Shown: in pieces, positions 38,398-46,066 of the stretch
How positions within the stretch are numbered: position 1 is the first letter of the stretch
Layout: the number at the start of each line of letters is the position of its first letter
Notes under the pieces: generated by a model
Told to the model about the DNA's origin: nothing
Seen by the model: the letters and a program-made list of their open reading frames with translations, nothing else
Databases searched by the model: none
Program-made: the position numbers and the translations under genes
DNA from: Bacteriovorax stolpii
GTDB lineage: Bacteria > Bdellovibrionota > Bacteriovoracia > Bacteriovoracales > Bacteriovoracaceae
Reading direction: 5' to 3'
NCBI GenBank assembly: GCA_945883845.1
Contig: CAMCYI010000007.1
Location: 1-64,000 of the forward strand
DNA: 64,000 nucleotides

Positions 38398-39761
38398 AGT
38401 TTCTCTATTCGGACGAACCGATTATCGCTGTCAGCACGTGCAATCTTGCCCACGCAGCGATCTCGGTCCTCCGGATATCCGGCTTCAATAATCTCTCTGA
38501 TTTCGCCCCATTCTTTGAAAAAATCCTCTCCGGTCCTATAGAACCACGCCGGGTTTATTACACCCGGCTCAAAGACGGCGATCACTATATCGACGACATC
38601 TGCCTTACATTTTTTCAGGGCCCCCGCAGTTACAACGGTGAAAATATTTTGGAGCTGACTACTCACGGAAATACCCTCAACGTAGAGAGGATTATTGATC
38701 TTTTCACGAAGAAGGCAGGTCTTAGGCTCGCTCAGCCCGGAGAATTCACCTACCGTGCACTTAAGAACCAGAAACTGACCCTTTCTCAGGTGGAAGGTCT
38801 TGATCTCTTCCTTAACGCCAACAGCGGCTATGCCCTGGACCAGGGACTTTCTCTCCTTTCTGGTAGTCTCCATGAGATGTATCGGGAAATTTACGAACTT
38901 TTCATCAAGCATAAGGCGGCCCTCGAGCTCTCGATTGATTTTAGCGATGACATCGGCGACGACGCTGCCCAGGAACAATTTAATCTCACTCTTTCTGCTC
39001 TTATGAAGAAATTCGAAACTCTTAAAAAAAGGGTAGAGGTTCAGGGGCAAAATCTTATTGAACCTGAGATTGTCATAGCGGGCCTCCCTAATGCCGGGAA
39101 AAGCTCACTCTTTAATGCACTTTTAAGTGATGACCGGGCGATCGTTTCTCCTATAGCAGGAACGACCCGGGACTATCTTTCAGAGTCCATACTTATCGAG
39201 GGAGTGAAATACAAACTCTTCGATACTGCCGGCGTCAGAGAGGCGAGTGACCTGATTGAAGCCGAGGGTGTTCGTCGTACAGCCCAAAGATTGAAGACGA
39301 GTTTTTTTTCAATTCTCCTCGTAAACCCTTTCGAGATGCAGCCGGAGTTTTCTCAACTCATAACTCAGAAATTTGATCTTATTTTGTTCACTCATTCAGA
39401 TCTTCCTCGTTTCTCGTTTAAAAAGGATGAGCTCCTGAAGCAGTATCCTAATCTCGGTCCTATGGGGGCGGTCAGTTTCAAACTCGAGGCTGACCTTGAG
39501 ATGCTGCTTTCCGGGATAAACAAAAAGTACTTAGACGCAATATCTGAGAAACCTATTCTCTTGGATAGACATAAGGGTCTGATATTACAGATTAATCTCA
39601 ACCTTTATAAATACAATTTATTGTCAAAAAGTGAACGAGATATCGCTATCTTATCCTCAGAATTAAATCTTTTGGGCCATTGTATTTCAGAATTGGTGGG
39701 TATAGTTTCTCCCGATCAAGTTTTAGGTTCAATCTTCTCCAATTTCTGTATTGGAAAATAA
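38394..39761 (+). CDS. mnmE: tRNA modification GTPase MnmE
   Basis: With MnmG it installs the xm5U modification at wobble uridine 34. The N-terminal folate-binding domain has FTYRALKNQKLTLSQVEGL. The G domain shows G1 GLPNAGKSS (about 230), G2 GTTRD and G3 DTAGVRE, and the C-terminus ends in the catalytic CIGK. The guanine-specificity motif NKxD is replaced by THSD (about 332), so base recognition may be altered. The 455 residues are normal. It overlaps yidC by 4 bp and precedes mnmG, its partner. Confidence 0.95.
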   Translation: MKFLYSDEPIIAVSTCNLAHAAISVLRISGFNNLSDFAPFFEKILSGPIEPRRVYYTRLKDGDHYIDDICLTFFQGPRSYNGENILELTTHGNTLNVERIIDLFTKKAGLRLAQPGEFTYRALKNQKLTLSQVEGLDLFLNANSGYALDQGLSLLSGSLHEMYREIYELFIKHKAALELSIDFSDDIGDDAAQEQFNLTLSALMKKFETLKKRVEVQGQNLIEPEIVIAGLPNAGKSSLFNALLSDDRAIVSPIAGTTRDYLSESILIEGVKYKLFDTAGVREASDLIEAEGVRRTAQRLKTSFFSILLVNPFEMQPEFSQLITQKFDLILFTHSDLPRFSFKKDELLKQYPNLGPMGAVSFKLEADLEMLLSGINKKYLDAISEKPILLDRHKGLILQINLNLYKYNLLSKSERDIAILSSELNLLGHCISELVGIVSPDQVLGSIFSNFCIGK

Positions 39762-39762
39762 T

Positions 39763-39778
39763 AGTTCCACGTGGAACA
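39763..39778. promoter_or_regulatory. parS centromere site 1
   Basis: AGTTCCACGTGGAACA contains the perfect palindrome GTTCCACGTGGAAC, a close variant of the B. subtilis parS TGTTTCACGTGAAACA. It starts two bases after the mnmE stop codon, upstream of mnmG, and about 2.5 kb from parA. Confidence 0.9.
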
Positions 39779-39791
39779 TTTTCGGAAAACC

Positions 39792-41642
39792 ATGACTCAG
39801 TTTGATGTTCTCGTCGTTGGTGGCGGGCACGCAGGAATAGAAGCCGCTTATATTTCCTCTCAGTTTAATCTGCGAGTCGCCATTATTTCTTTACCGGGAA
39901 TTGGTTTAGCATCTGCTCCCTGTAATCCTTCTGTTGGTGGAGTCGGCAAGGGCCAAGTTGTTAGAGAACTTGATGCTCTTGGCGGATTGATGGGAATTCT
40001 GGCGGATAAAGCTGGAATCCAGTTTAGAACATTGAACGACTCTAAGGGTTTCGCTGTCCAGTCTTCGAGGGTTCAGATCGATAAGGAGAGATATTCTCTT
40101 TATGCCGAAGAGATCATCGGGAAAATCTCAAATATTACAGTCATAAAAGAGAAAGTGTTCCACGTGGAACAAGTTGAGAGCGGTTTTGAAGTGAAAACGG
40201 ATACTGGATCATACATAACTCATAAACTCATTATGACTGTCGGAACTTTTCTTAATGGAAAAATGCATACTGGCTCCTCACAAACCCTTGGCGGGCGGAT
40301 TGATTGTGAAAAATCCCCCGGTTTGCAGGATTTGTTTGCTCAAATCCAGACTCAACCACTGAGATTCAAAACAGGAACTCCTCCACGCCTGAATAAAGAT
40401 TCTATCGATTACTCCCAGCTCGAAGAACAGCCATCAGATTCCAGTGTTCGCAACTTCCATTGCATGAACTCTGAGTTTGAAAGATATTCAACCCAGGTTT
40501 CTTGTTATCTCGCTCACACAAATGAGCAAACGATGTCGATCATTCGTGAGAACAAAGAAAAAAGTCCTATGTTCAATGGGCAAATTAAGGGGACTGGAGC
40601 ACGGTATTGTCCTTCTATTGAAGATAAAGCTTTTCGCTATCCTGAGAAGCATGTTCATCACGTTTTCATAGAGCCTGAGGGTCTCGATCTCAGCACTGTT
40701 TACCCATCGGGAATCTCATCTTCTTTGCCTAAAGAAGTTCAAGAGAGCTATGTTCGCTCAATTCATGGACTCGAAAAAGCCGAAATAGAAGTTTTTGGAT
40801 ACGCAGTCGAATATGATGTCGTCGATACGACTACTCTAAACCTGACCTTAGAACACAACCATATCAAGAATCTTTACTTTGCTGGACAGGTCAATGGCAC
40901 TTCCGGCTACGAGGAAGCCGCAGGACAAGGCTTCATAGCAGGAGTAAATGCATCTTTGGCCCTTAATGGCCTCGATCCGCTCGTTTTGAGTAGGCATGAG
41001 TCTTATATAGGGGTGATGATCGAAGATTTGATTACTAATCTGCGTGATGAGCCTTATCGCTTGTTCACGGCACGTTCTGAGAACCGACTTTTCATTCGCG
41101 AAGATAATACACTCATTCGAATGTCGCCTTATCGTGCACAGCTTTTCCTCAATCGTAACTTGGATATCTATCAAAGAGATTTCCTGGAACAGTTCGAATC
41201 TCTCTCTCAGTATTGTGACGAGACGATGATTCCGGAAACCTCAGTCCTCATGAAAGAATTCTCGGGCGCTGGGGAGCTTCAGCAGCTCACAAGAAGAATG
41301 TCTGTTACCGAACTTTTAAAGCAGGCCTGGCTTAATCCGATTTCAACATTGAAACGTATTCTGGATTTCCATGAAATTTCTCTCCATGGTGATCTTATAC
41401 GTACGGCGGCCATTACCAAGAAATACGAAGGCTATATCAAGCGTGCTGATGGCCAGTTTGAACGTCTTAAGAAGATGGATAGCATGAAGATTGATTGGGA
41501 AAAGATCACGGGTTCGAACAATATTTCGTTTGAGTGTAAGCAGAGAATTCTCCGGATTCGTCCTGAGACATTCGGCCAGCTCAAACTCATCGAGGGGATT
41601 CGTCCCGCTACACTCGCCGTAGTTGCGGCCAAGGCGCTCTAG
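39792..41642 (+). CDS. mnmG: tRNA uridine-5-carboxymethylaminomethyl modification enzyme MnmG (GidA)
   Basis: MnmG is the FAD-dependent partner of MnmE in wobble-U34 modification. From ATG 39792 it has 616 residues. The FAD dinucleotide fold is VLVVGGGHAGIEAA, and the family Cys motif SAPCNPSVGGVGKG and the GTGARYCPSIEDK segment are present. The longer frame from GTG 39771 would begin inside parS site 1 and is unlikely. A second parS lies inside the gene (40156-40171), read as V-F-H-V-E-Q. The stop codon is followed immediately by the rsmG ATG. Confidence 0.96.
   Translation: MTQFDVLVVGGGHAGIEAAYISSQFNLRVAIISLPGIGLASAPCNPSVGGVGKGQVVRELDALGGLMGILADKAGIQFRTLNDSKGFAVQSSRVQIDKERYSLYAEEIIGKISNITVIKEKVFHVEQVESGFEVKTDTGSYITHKLIMTVGTFLNGKMHTGSSQTLGGRIDCEKSPGLQDLFAQIQTQPLRFKTGTPPRLNKDSIDYSQLEEQPSDSSVRNFHCMNSEFERYSTQVSCYLAHTNEQTMSIIRENKEKSPMFNGQIKGTGARYCPSIEDKAFRYPEKHVHHVFIEPEGLDLSTVYPSGISSSLPKEVQESYVRSIHGLEKAEIEVFGYAVEYDVVDTTTLNLTLEHNHIKNLYFAGQVNGTSGYEEAAGQGFIAGVNASLALNGLDPLVLSRHESYIGVMIEDLITNLRDEPYRLFTARSENRLFIREDNTLIRMSPYRAQLFLNRNLDIYQRDFLEQFESLSQYCDETMIPETSVLMKEFSGAGELQQLTRRMSVTELLKQAWLNPISTLKRILDFHEISLHGDLIRTAAITKKYEGYIKRADGQFERLKKMDSMKIDWEKITGSNNISFECKQRILRIRPETFGQLKLIEGIRPATLAVVAAKAL
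40156..40171. promoter_or_regulatory. parS centromere site 2
   Basis: TGTTCCACGTGGAACA is a perfect 16-bp palindrome inside mnmG, 393 bp from site 1. Carrying it in coding sequence constrains six codons, which supports function over chance. Confidence 0.93.
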
Positions 41643-42278
41643 ATGCTCGACTTCTCCATCCGCTATCTCCAAGTGCTGAAAACAAAGCTCGAGGGCCTGA
41701 ACCTTACGAACATCCTTGATCCGGACGAATTTTACAACAAGCAGATCCTTGACTCGATCAATCCCTATTTACAGTCAGAACGGTTTCAGAAAAGTGTCAA
41801 GGAAACTGGTCTCGTCGTGGACGTTGGCTTCGGTGGCGGCTTCCCGATACTTCCTCTGGCCAAGCTGCTTCCAGATGTTCAGTTCGTAGGAGTTGAAAGC
41901 AAAAGAAAAAAAGTTGATGCCGTAAAATTGATCGCCGACGAGCTTGGCATCACGAATGTGAAACTCGTTCATTCACGCCTTGAAGATTTTTTGTTTGATA
42001 AGAAATGCACGGTCACTTTCAAGGCCGTAGGTACCATTGGTGATTATCTTCCAATCATTAACCGCACCGAAGGGATGAAAGTCTTCTTCTATAAGGGCCC
42101 AAATTTCGAGGAACTCGAAGGCAAAATGATTGAAAAATTAAAGAAGAGCTGGAAGCTGGAAGAAAATGTTGAGATCAAAGTTCCTGGCACACAGCAGCGT
42201 TTTTTAGTTGCCTTTTCTAGTCAGAATGTTCCACGTGGAACGTCTAAAATTCTTGTCAAACTTTCAGAAAATCTGTAA
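41643..42278 (+). CDS. rsmG: 16S rRNA m7G527 methyltransferase
   Basis: RsmG (GidB) methylates G527 of 16S rRNA with S-adenosylmethionine. The 211 residues contain the SAM-binding loop VVDVGFGGGFPILPLAKLLP, where the family usually has DVGSGAGFPGIPLA, and the acidic strand end FVGVESKRKKVD. The ATG abuts the mnmG stop. The 3' end encodes parS site 3 as N-V-P-R-G-T. Confidence 0.93.
   Translation: MLDFSIRYLQVLKTKLEGLNLTNILDPDEFYNKQILDSINPYLQSERFQKSVKETGLVVDVGFGGGFPILPLAKLLPDVQFVGVESKRKKVDAVKLIADELGITNVKLVHSRLEDFLFDKKCTVTFKAVGTIGDYLPIINRTEGMKVFFYKGPNFEELEGKMIEKLKKSWKLEENVEIKVPGTQQRFLVAFSSQNVPRGTSKILVKLSENL
42227..42242. promoter_or_regulatory. parS centromere site 3
   Basis: TGTTCCACGTGGAACG keeps the 14-bp palindrome of the other two sites. 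It lies within the last codons of rsmG, 75 bp before parA. Confidence 0.92.
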
Positions 42279-42285
42279 ATTTTTA

Positions 42286-42310
42286 GCCTCTCAAACATCT
42301 TCTAAGAGGC
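42286..42310 (+). promoter_or_regulatory. Hairpin enclosing the parA ribosome-binding site
   Basis: GCCTCT (42286-42291) can pair with AGAGGC (42305-42310). The right arm contains the AGAGG Shine-Dalgarno that lies 7 bases before the parA ATG, so folding would hide it. The loop is 13 nt and there is no T-run after it, so it is not a terminator. Confidence 0.4.
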
Positions 42311-42316
42311 ACATAA

Positions 42317-43162
42317 ATGGCTAAAATCATTGCAGTTGCAAACCAGAAAGGTGGAGTTGGTAAAACAACAACATCAGTAAATCTAGCGGCATGCCTCGCC
42401 GCAGCAGAAAAAAGAACTCTTCTCATTGATTTCGATCCCCAAGGTAACGGCAGTTCTTGTCTCGGTATCGAGAAAGAATCATTCAAAGACATGAACGTTT
42501 ATCACGCTCTCATCAATGAAGAAGCTTTTGAAAAATGCATTTATCAGACCGAACTCCCTCTTCTTGATTTGTGTCCATCAAACAATGATCTCGTTGGTGC
42601 AGAGCTTGAGCTCGTTCACATGTTCGCACGCGAATCAAAACTGAAAGTCGCTCTCGAAGCGATCCAGGATAAATACGATTACATCATTATCGACTGTGCT
42701 CCGTCGCTCAACTTGCTGACGGTGAATGCTTTCACGGCCGCTAATTCTTACCTCGTACCGATGCAGACAGAATACCTTGCGATGGAAGGTCTCTCGCAAT
42801 TGCTGAACACCGTAAGATTGATCAGAGCTTCTCTTAATCCGAAGCTTGCTCTCGAGGGAATTCTCCTTACGATGTACGACTCACGCAATAATCTTTGTAA
42901 GCTTGTGGCCACTGATCTTCAGAACCACTTCAAAGAGGAAATCTTTAAATCAATCATTCCAAGGAACGTGAAACTTTCCGAGTGCACCAGCTTCGGCAAG
43001 CCGATCATCCTTTATGATATTACTTCAAAGGGAAGTGAAGCCTATCTCTCTCTCGCTAGAGAAATTATTCTCAAGACTGAGAAACCATCGACAACTTCAC
43101 ACACGAAGATGGCGATCAACGACCGCATTCCAAAATTTGAAGACTATCAGGTAAATCCTTAG
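42317..43162 (+). CDS. parA: Chromosome-partitioning ATPase ParA
   Basis: ParA (Soj) is a DNA-binding ATPase that moves ParB-parS complexes during chromosome segregation. The deviant Walker A KGGVGKTT spans residues 11-18. A' (LIDFDPQGNGS) and Walker B (YIIIDCAPSLNLLTVNA) are intact. The 281 residues are slightly longer than the usual 250-265, with the excess at the C-terminus. No N-terminal HTH domain is present, so it is the chromosomal rather than the P1-plasmid type. parB follows after 11 nt. Confidence 0.97.
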   Translation: MAKIIAVANQKGGVGKTTTSVNLAACLAAAEKRTLLIDFDPQGNGSSCLGIEKESFKDMNVYHALINEEAFEKCIYQTELPLLDLCPSNNDLVGAELELVHMFARESKLKVALEAIQDKYDYIIIDCAPSLNLLTVNAFTAANSYLVPMQTEYLAMEGLSQLLNTVRLIRASLNPKLALEGILLTMYDSRNNLCKLVATDLQNHFKEEIFKSIIPRNVKLSECTSFGKPIILYDITSKGSEAYLSLAREIILKTEKPSTTSHTKMAINDRIPKFEDYQVNP

Positions 43163-43173
43163 GAGATACGACA

Positions 43174-44064
43174 ATGCAAAAAAATACGAAGATTCAACTT
43201 GGTAAAGGCATGGCTGCTCTCCTCGGGAACAACCCGACTTATAATGAGACTGCCCCTATAGAGGCAAAGAGAGAAATCCAGATCGAAACTCAACCGATGC
43301 TGGTTGATGTTGAGAGAATCATGGCCAACAAGGGTCAGCCTCGCAAAATATTCAAAGAAAAAGAACTCCTTGAACTTTCTGAATCCATCAAAGAGAACGG
43401 AGTTATCCAGCCCATCATCGTCGTTGAAAAAGACGGCATGTTTGAAATCATCGCTGGTGAGCGACGTTTCCGTGCAACGAAGCTTGCAGGCATTTCAAAA
43501 ATTCCTGTGATCGTGAAACGTGCGACTAAGAAAGATATTCTCGTGATGTCGATCATTGAAAACGTTCAGCGTTCAGACCTCAACTGTGTTGAGGAAGCTC
43601 TCGCTTACTTCCAGCTTTTAAATGAATTCGAACTGACCCAGGAAGAAGTAGCGAAGAAGATCGGAAAAGAGCGTTCAACAATCGCAAACTTCCTCCGCAT
43701 TCTAAAACTTCCAAAAGACGTGATCATGTTCTTGCAAAAAGATCTGCTCTCTTTCGGCCACGCTAAAGTTCTCGTCAGCCTTTCAGATGACGAGCTGATC
43801 AAGCGACTGGCCAACGAAGTGATGACGAAAGGACTTTCAGTTCGTGAACTCGAAGAAATGGCAAAAAAGTCAAAAAAACCTTCGAAGAAATTGGGAAGCA
43901 ATAAATTCATAGCTGAGCAGTACGGCCAACTAAGAAACAAACTCGAGCAAAAGACCGGTTACCATTTTGATGTGAAGAGCAAAAAAAATGGCGGCGGGGA
44001 AATCCTCATCAAATTTAGCAACGAAGCTGAATTTAATGATATATTTTCTTATCTGATGAAATAA
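43174..44064 (+). CDS. parB: Chromosome-partitioning protein ParB
   Basis: ParB (Spo0J) is a CTP-dependent clamp that loads at parS. The 296 residues contain the CTP-binding boxes GERRFRATKLAG and ENVQRSDLNCVEEA and the parS-reading helix-turn-helix (LTQEEVAKKIGKERSTIANF). A Lys-rich linker and a C-terminal dimerisation domain follow. The N-terminus LGKGMAALLG is the usual ParA-stimulating element. AGGAG precedes ATG 43174. Three parS sites lie within 3.5 kb upstream. Confidence 0.97.
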   Translation: MQKNTKIQLGKGMAALLGNNPTYNETAPIEAKREIQIETQPMLVDVERIMANKGQPRKIFKEKELLELSESIKENGVIQPIIVVEKDGMFEIIAGERRFRATKLAGISKIPVIVKRATKKDILVMSIIENVQRSDLNCVEEALAYFQLLNEFELTQEEVAKKIGKERSTIANFLRILKLPKDVIMFLQKDLLSFGHAKVLVSLSDDELIKRLANEVMTKGLSVRELEEMAKKSKKPSKKLGSNKFIAEQYGQLRNKLEQKTGYHFDVKSKKNGGGEILIKFSNEAEFNDIFSYLMK

Positions 44065-44079
44065 CGCTCCGGAGATCCC

Positions 44080-44415
44080 TTGACCCGCAAAAACGATATC
44101 TGTGCCATCATTGAAGAAGGCTGTAAGTTTGAAGGCAATCTTTCCTTCAGCGGAACCGTTCGTATTGCGGGCTACGTGACCGGTAGTATCTTTTCCAACG
44201 ATACCCTCATCATTAGTGAAGGTGCGATCATCAACGCTGACATTAACGCAAATATTGTGATCATTTCAGGTTCAGTGAAAGGAACCATCAAAGCATCTTC
44301 GCGCGTAGAAATCAGACGCCCCGCGCGCTTTGAAGGTACAGTGACGAGTCCAAGTCTCATCGTGGAAGAGGGCGTTATTTTCCACGGAATCACGAAGATG
44401 AAAGACAAAAAATAA
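44080..44415 (+). CDS. Bactofilin
   Basis: Bactofilins are cytoskeletal proteins that polymerise without nucleotides from a right-handed beta-helix. The 111 residues show the repeated short strands of the DUF583 core (GNLSFSGTVRIAGYVTGSIF, then ADINANIVIISGSVKGTIKA). The start is TTG 44080, with GGAG five bases upstream. It follows parB by 15 nt, so it is likely cotranscribed with parAB and could link ParAB or the origin to a cell pole, as reported for Myxococcus bactofilins; that role is inference here. Confidence 0.88.
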   Translation: MTRKNDICAIIEEGCKFEGNLSFSGTVRIAGYVTGSIFSNDTLIISEGAIINADINANIVIISGSVKGTIKASSRVEIRRPARFEGTVTSPSLIVEEGVIFHGITKMKDKK

Positions 44416-44427
44416 GACCCATATCCC

Positions 44428-44456
44428 TTGACGAAAGCTCGCCCGGGCCTTAAAAA
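44428..44456 (+). promoter_or_regulatory. Candidate promoter of the atpFF'HAGDC operon
   Basis: TTGACG (44428-44433), a 17-base spacer and TAAAAA (44451-44456) lie 40 bases before the atpF start, in the only gap of more than 70 bases between bactofilin and atpC. Confidence 0.5.
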
Positions 44457-44495
44457 TTTATTGCAATTTAATTCGCACATTTAAGGTACAAAACC

Positions 44496-44939
44496 ATGGA
44501 TACAGTCACAGCTATTTTCACACAGCTGGGTGTAGATAACACCTTGTTGCCTCAATTCATTATTGTTGTGGTTATCTTTGTTCTCGCTCAGCTTCTTTTC
44601 CTCGGCAAGCTCCAGACAGTGCTTGAAACACGTGAAGAAAAAACGGTAAAGCTTGAGAGCTCGGCTGATGAAACAATTGAAAAAGTTTCAACCATGAAAG
44701 CTGAATACAAAATAAAAATGGACGATGCAAATCGTACTGCTTTGAAAACAGCGACTGATAAAAAACAAAAAATCGCTCTTCGTTACACTGAACAATACAA
44801 GCAGACAGAAAAAGAAGTGAACTCTTTCATAGATGCTTCCCGTACTGAGTTCAGCAAAGAAGTTGCGAGCAATAAAGAAAAGTATCTTGCGGAAGCGGAT
44901 GCCCTCTCTCAATCACTCGTTCAGAAGATTCTTCAATAA
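44496..44939 (+). CDS. atpF: ATP synthase F0 subunit b (first copy)
   Basis: This peripheral-stalk subunit holds F1 to F0. The 147 residues consist of one N-terminal membrane helix (FIIVVVIFVLAQLLFLGKL) and a long charged coiled coil with no predicted breaks. AAGG lies 9 bases before the ATG. A second b-type gene follows after 8 nt, so this one is b or b'; which is which cannot be decided by eye. Confidence 0.88.
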   Translation: MDTVTAIFTQLGVDNTLLPQFIIVVVIFVLAQLLFLGKLQTVLETREEKTVKLESSADETIEKVSTMKAEYKIKMDDANRTALKTATDKKQKIALRYTEQYKQTEKEVNSFIDASRTEFSKEVASNKEKYLAEADALSQSLVQKILQ

Positions 44940-44947
44940 GGATAGCT

Positions 44948-45493
44948 ATGCGTTTTTGGACTGCTTATGCAATTTTAGCTCTTGGGTTTATGACAAAAGC
45001 GATGGCAGAAGGTCATGGCGGCGAACATCACGGTTCAGTTTCTGACCTGATTGCTCCTGCTGTTAACGTTGCCCTCCTGGTAGGTTTTCTTGTCTGGAAA
45101 CTCAAAGGACCTATCGCTGCACATTTCGCTAAAATGGCCGACCAAGTTTCAAACACTCTTGAGCGCGCGAGCCTCAAGTCGAAAGAAGCGAAAATTATGC
45201 TTGAAAACGAGCAGAGAAAAATCGCAGGCCTATCGAATGAAATAAAATCAATCAATTCACAATCTGAAAACGACGTGACGAATTTTGAAAAAAAACTTTC
45301 AGCCGAAGTTGAAGATAAATCACACAAGCTCAAGATCGACGCGAATTCAAAAATCATGGCCGATAAAAAAGCCATGGTCGATGCTTTGAATGCTGAACTT
45401 CTTGATCAGGTTGTGAAGAAAACAAAAGCAACGATCAAGGGTAACAACGATTACCAGAACAAAGTTTCTACGAAACTTCTCCAGGGTTTATAA
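44948..45493 (+). CDS. atpF: ATP synthase F0 subunit b (second copy, b/b' type)
   Basis: This is a second stator-stalk subunit of 181 residues. Unlike the first copy, it begins with an extra signal-like hydrophobic segment (MRFWTAYAILALGFMTKAMA) and a His/Gly-rich stretch (EGHGGEHHGS) before the membrane helix (APAVNVALLVGFLVWKL) and a long coiled coil. Two b-type genes imply a heterodimeric stalk. It is 8 nt after the first copy and 3 nt before atpH. Confidence 0.88.
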   Translation: MRFWTAYAILALGFMTKAMAEGHGGEHHGSVSDLIAPAVNVALLVGFLVWKLKGPIAAHFAKMADQVSNTLERASLKSKEAKIMLENEQRKIAGLSNEIKSINSQSENDVTNFEKKLSAEVEDKSHKLKIDANSKIMADKKAMVDALNAELLDQVVKKTKATIKGNNDYQNKVSTKLLQGL

Positions 45494-45496
45494 GAT

Positions 45497-46036
45497 ATGA
45501 GAGAACTTACTGTTGCTAAAGTATACGCGAAATCACTCCTCGAGCTTGGAGATGAACATAAAATCAAGCTCGCAGACGAGCTGGTTCGTTTAACAGAAAC
45601 AATCAATAAATCGAACCAGCTTGAAAACGTTCTTTTCATGGAAGTGTTTACACTCGAAGAAAAGAAAGCCGTTTTCATTGAAGTTGCGAAGAAGCTTGAG
45701 CTTTCTCAGATCACGACGGAGACGATTAAATTTCTCATCGATGAAAAACGAATCGGCATTCTTCCTCTGATCATCAAAGAAGTGATCGTTATGGATGACG
45801 AACGTCGCGGTTTCATCAAGGGAACAATAGAAGGAACTCAGGCACAGATCGATCCCGTCTTTAAGGCGAAGATTGAAGGCTTTCTTAAAACAAAGCTCGG
45901 CCGCGAACCTCACCTGGACTACGTACAAAACAATAATTTAAGTGCCGGTTATAAAGTGACAGTGGAAGATCTGCAGTTGGATGCTTCACTCGATAATCAG
46001 TTACAACAGTTTAAACAATCAATTTTAGGCGAATAA
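45497..46036 (+). CDS. atpH: ATP synthase F1 subunit delta
   Basis: Delta connects the peripheral stalk to the top of the F1 hexamer. The 179 residues begin with the helical N-domain pattern RELTVAKVYAKSLLELG and end with the strand-rich part NNNLSAGYKVTVEDLQLDAS, a typical OSCP/delta ending. It is tightly spaced between the second b gene and atpA. Confidence 0.94.
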   Translation: MRELTVAKVYAKSLLELGDEHKIKLADELVRLTETINKSNQLENVLFMEVFTLEEKKAVFIEVAKKLELSQITTETIKFLIDEKRIGILPLIIKEVIVMDDERRGFIKGTIEGTQAQIDPVFKAKIEGFLKTKLGREPHLDYVQNNNLSAGYKVTVEDLQLDASLDNQLQQFKQSILGE

Positions 46037-46066
46037 AAATTACCCAAAAAAAGGGAAGGATTTTAG

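Noticed and set aside
37105..38550. 15-bp repeat GGTCCTATAGAACCA in yidC and mnmE, and other CTATAG-centred near-palindromes in mnmE and parB
   Set aside because: Repeated 15-mers are expected by chance at this window size, both copies encode the ordinary GPIEP residues, and the other CTATAG sites share no longer consensus.
39771..39791. GTG start of mnmG seven codons upstream of the chosen ATG
   Set aside because: It lies inside parS site 1 and the added residues are not part of the MnmG family, which begins just before the FAD-binding strand.
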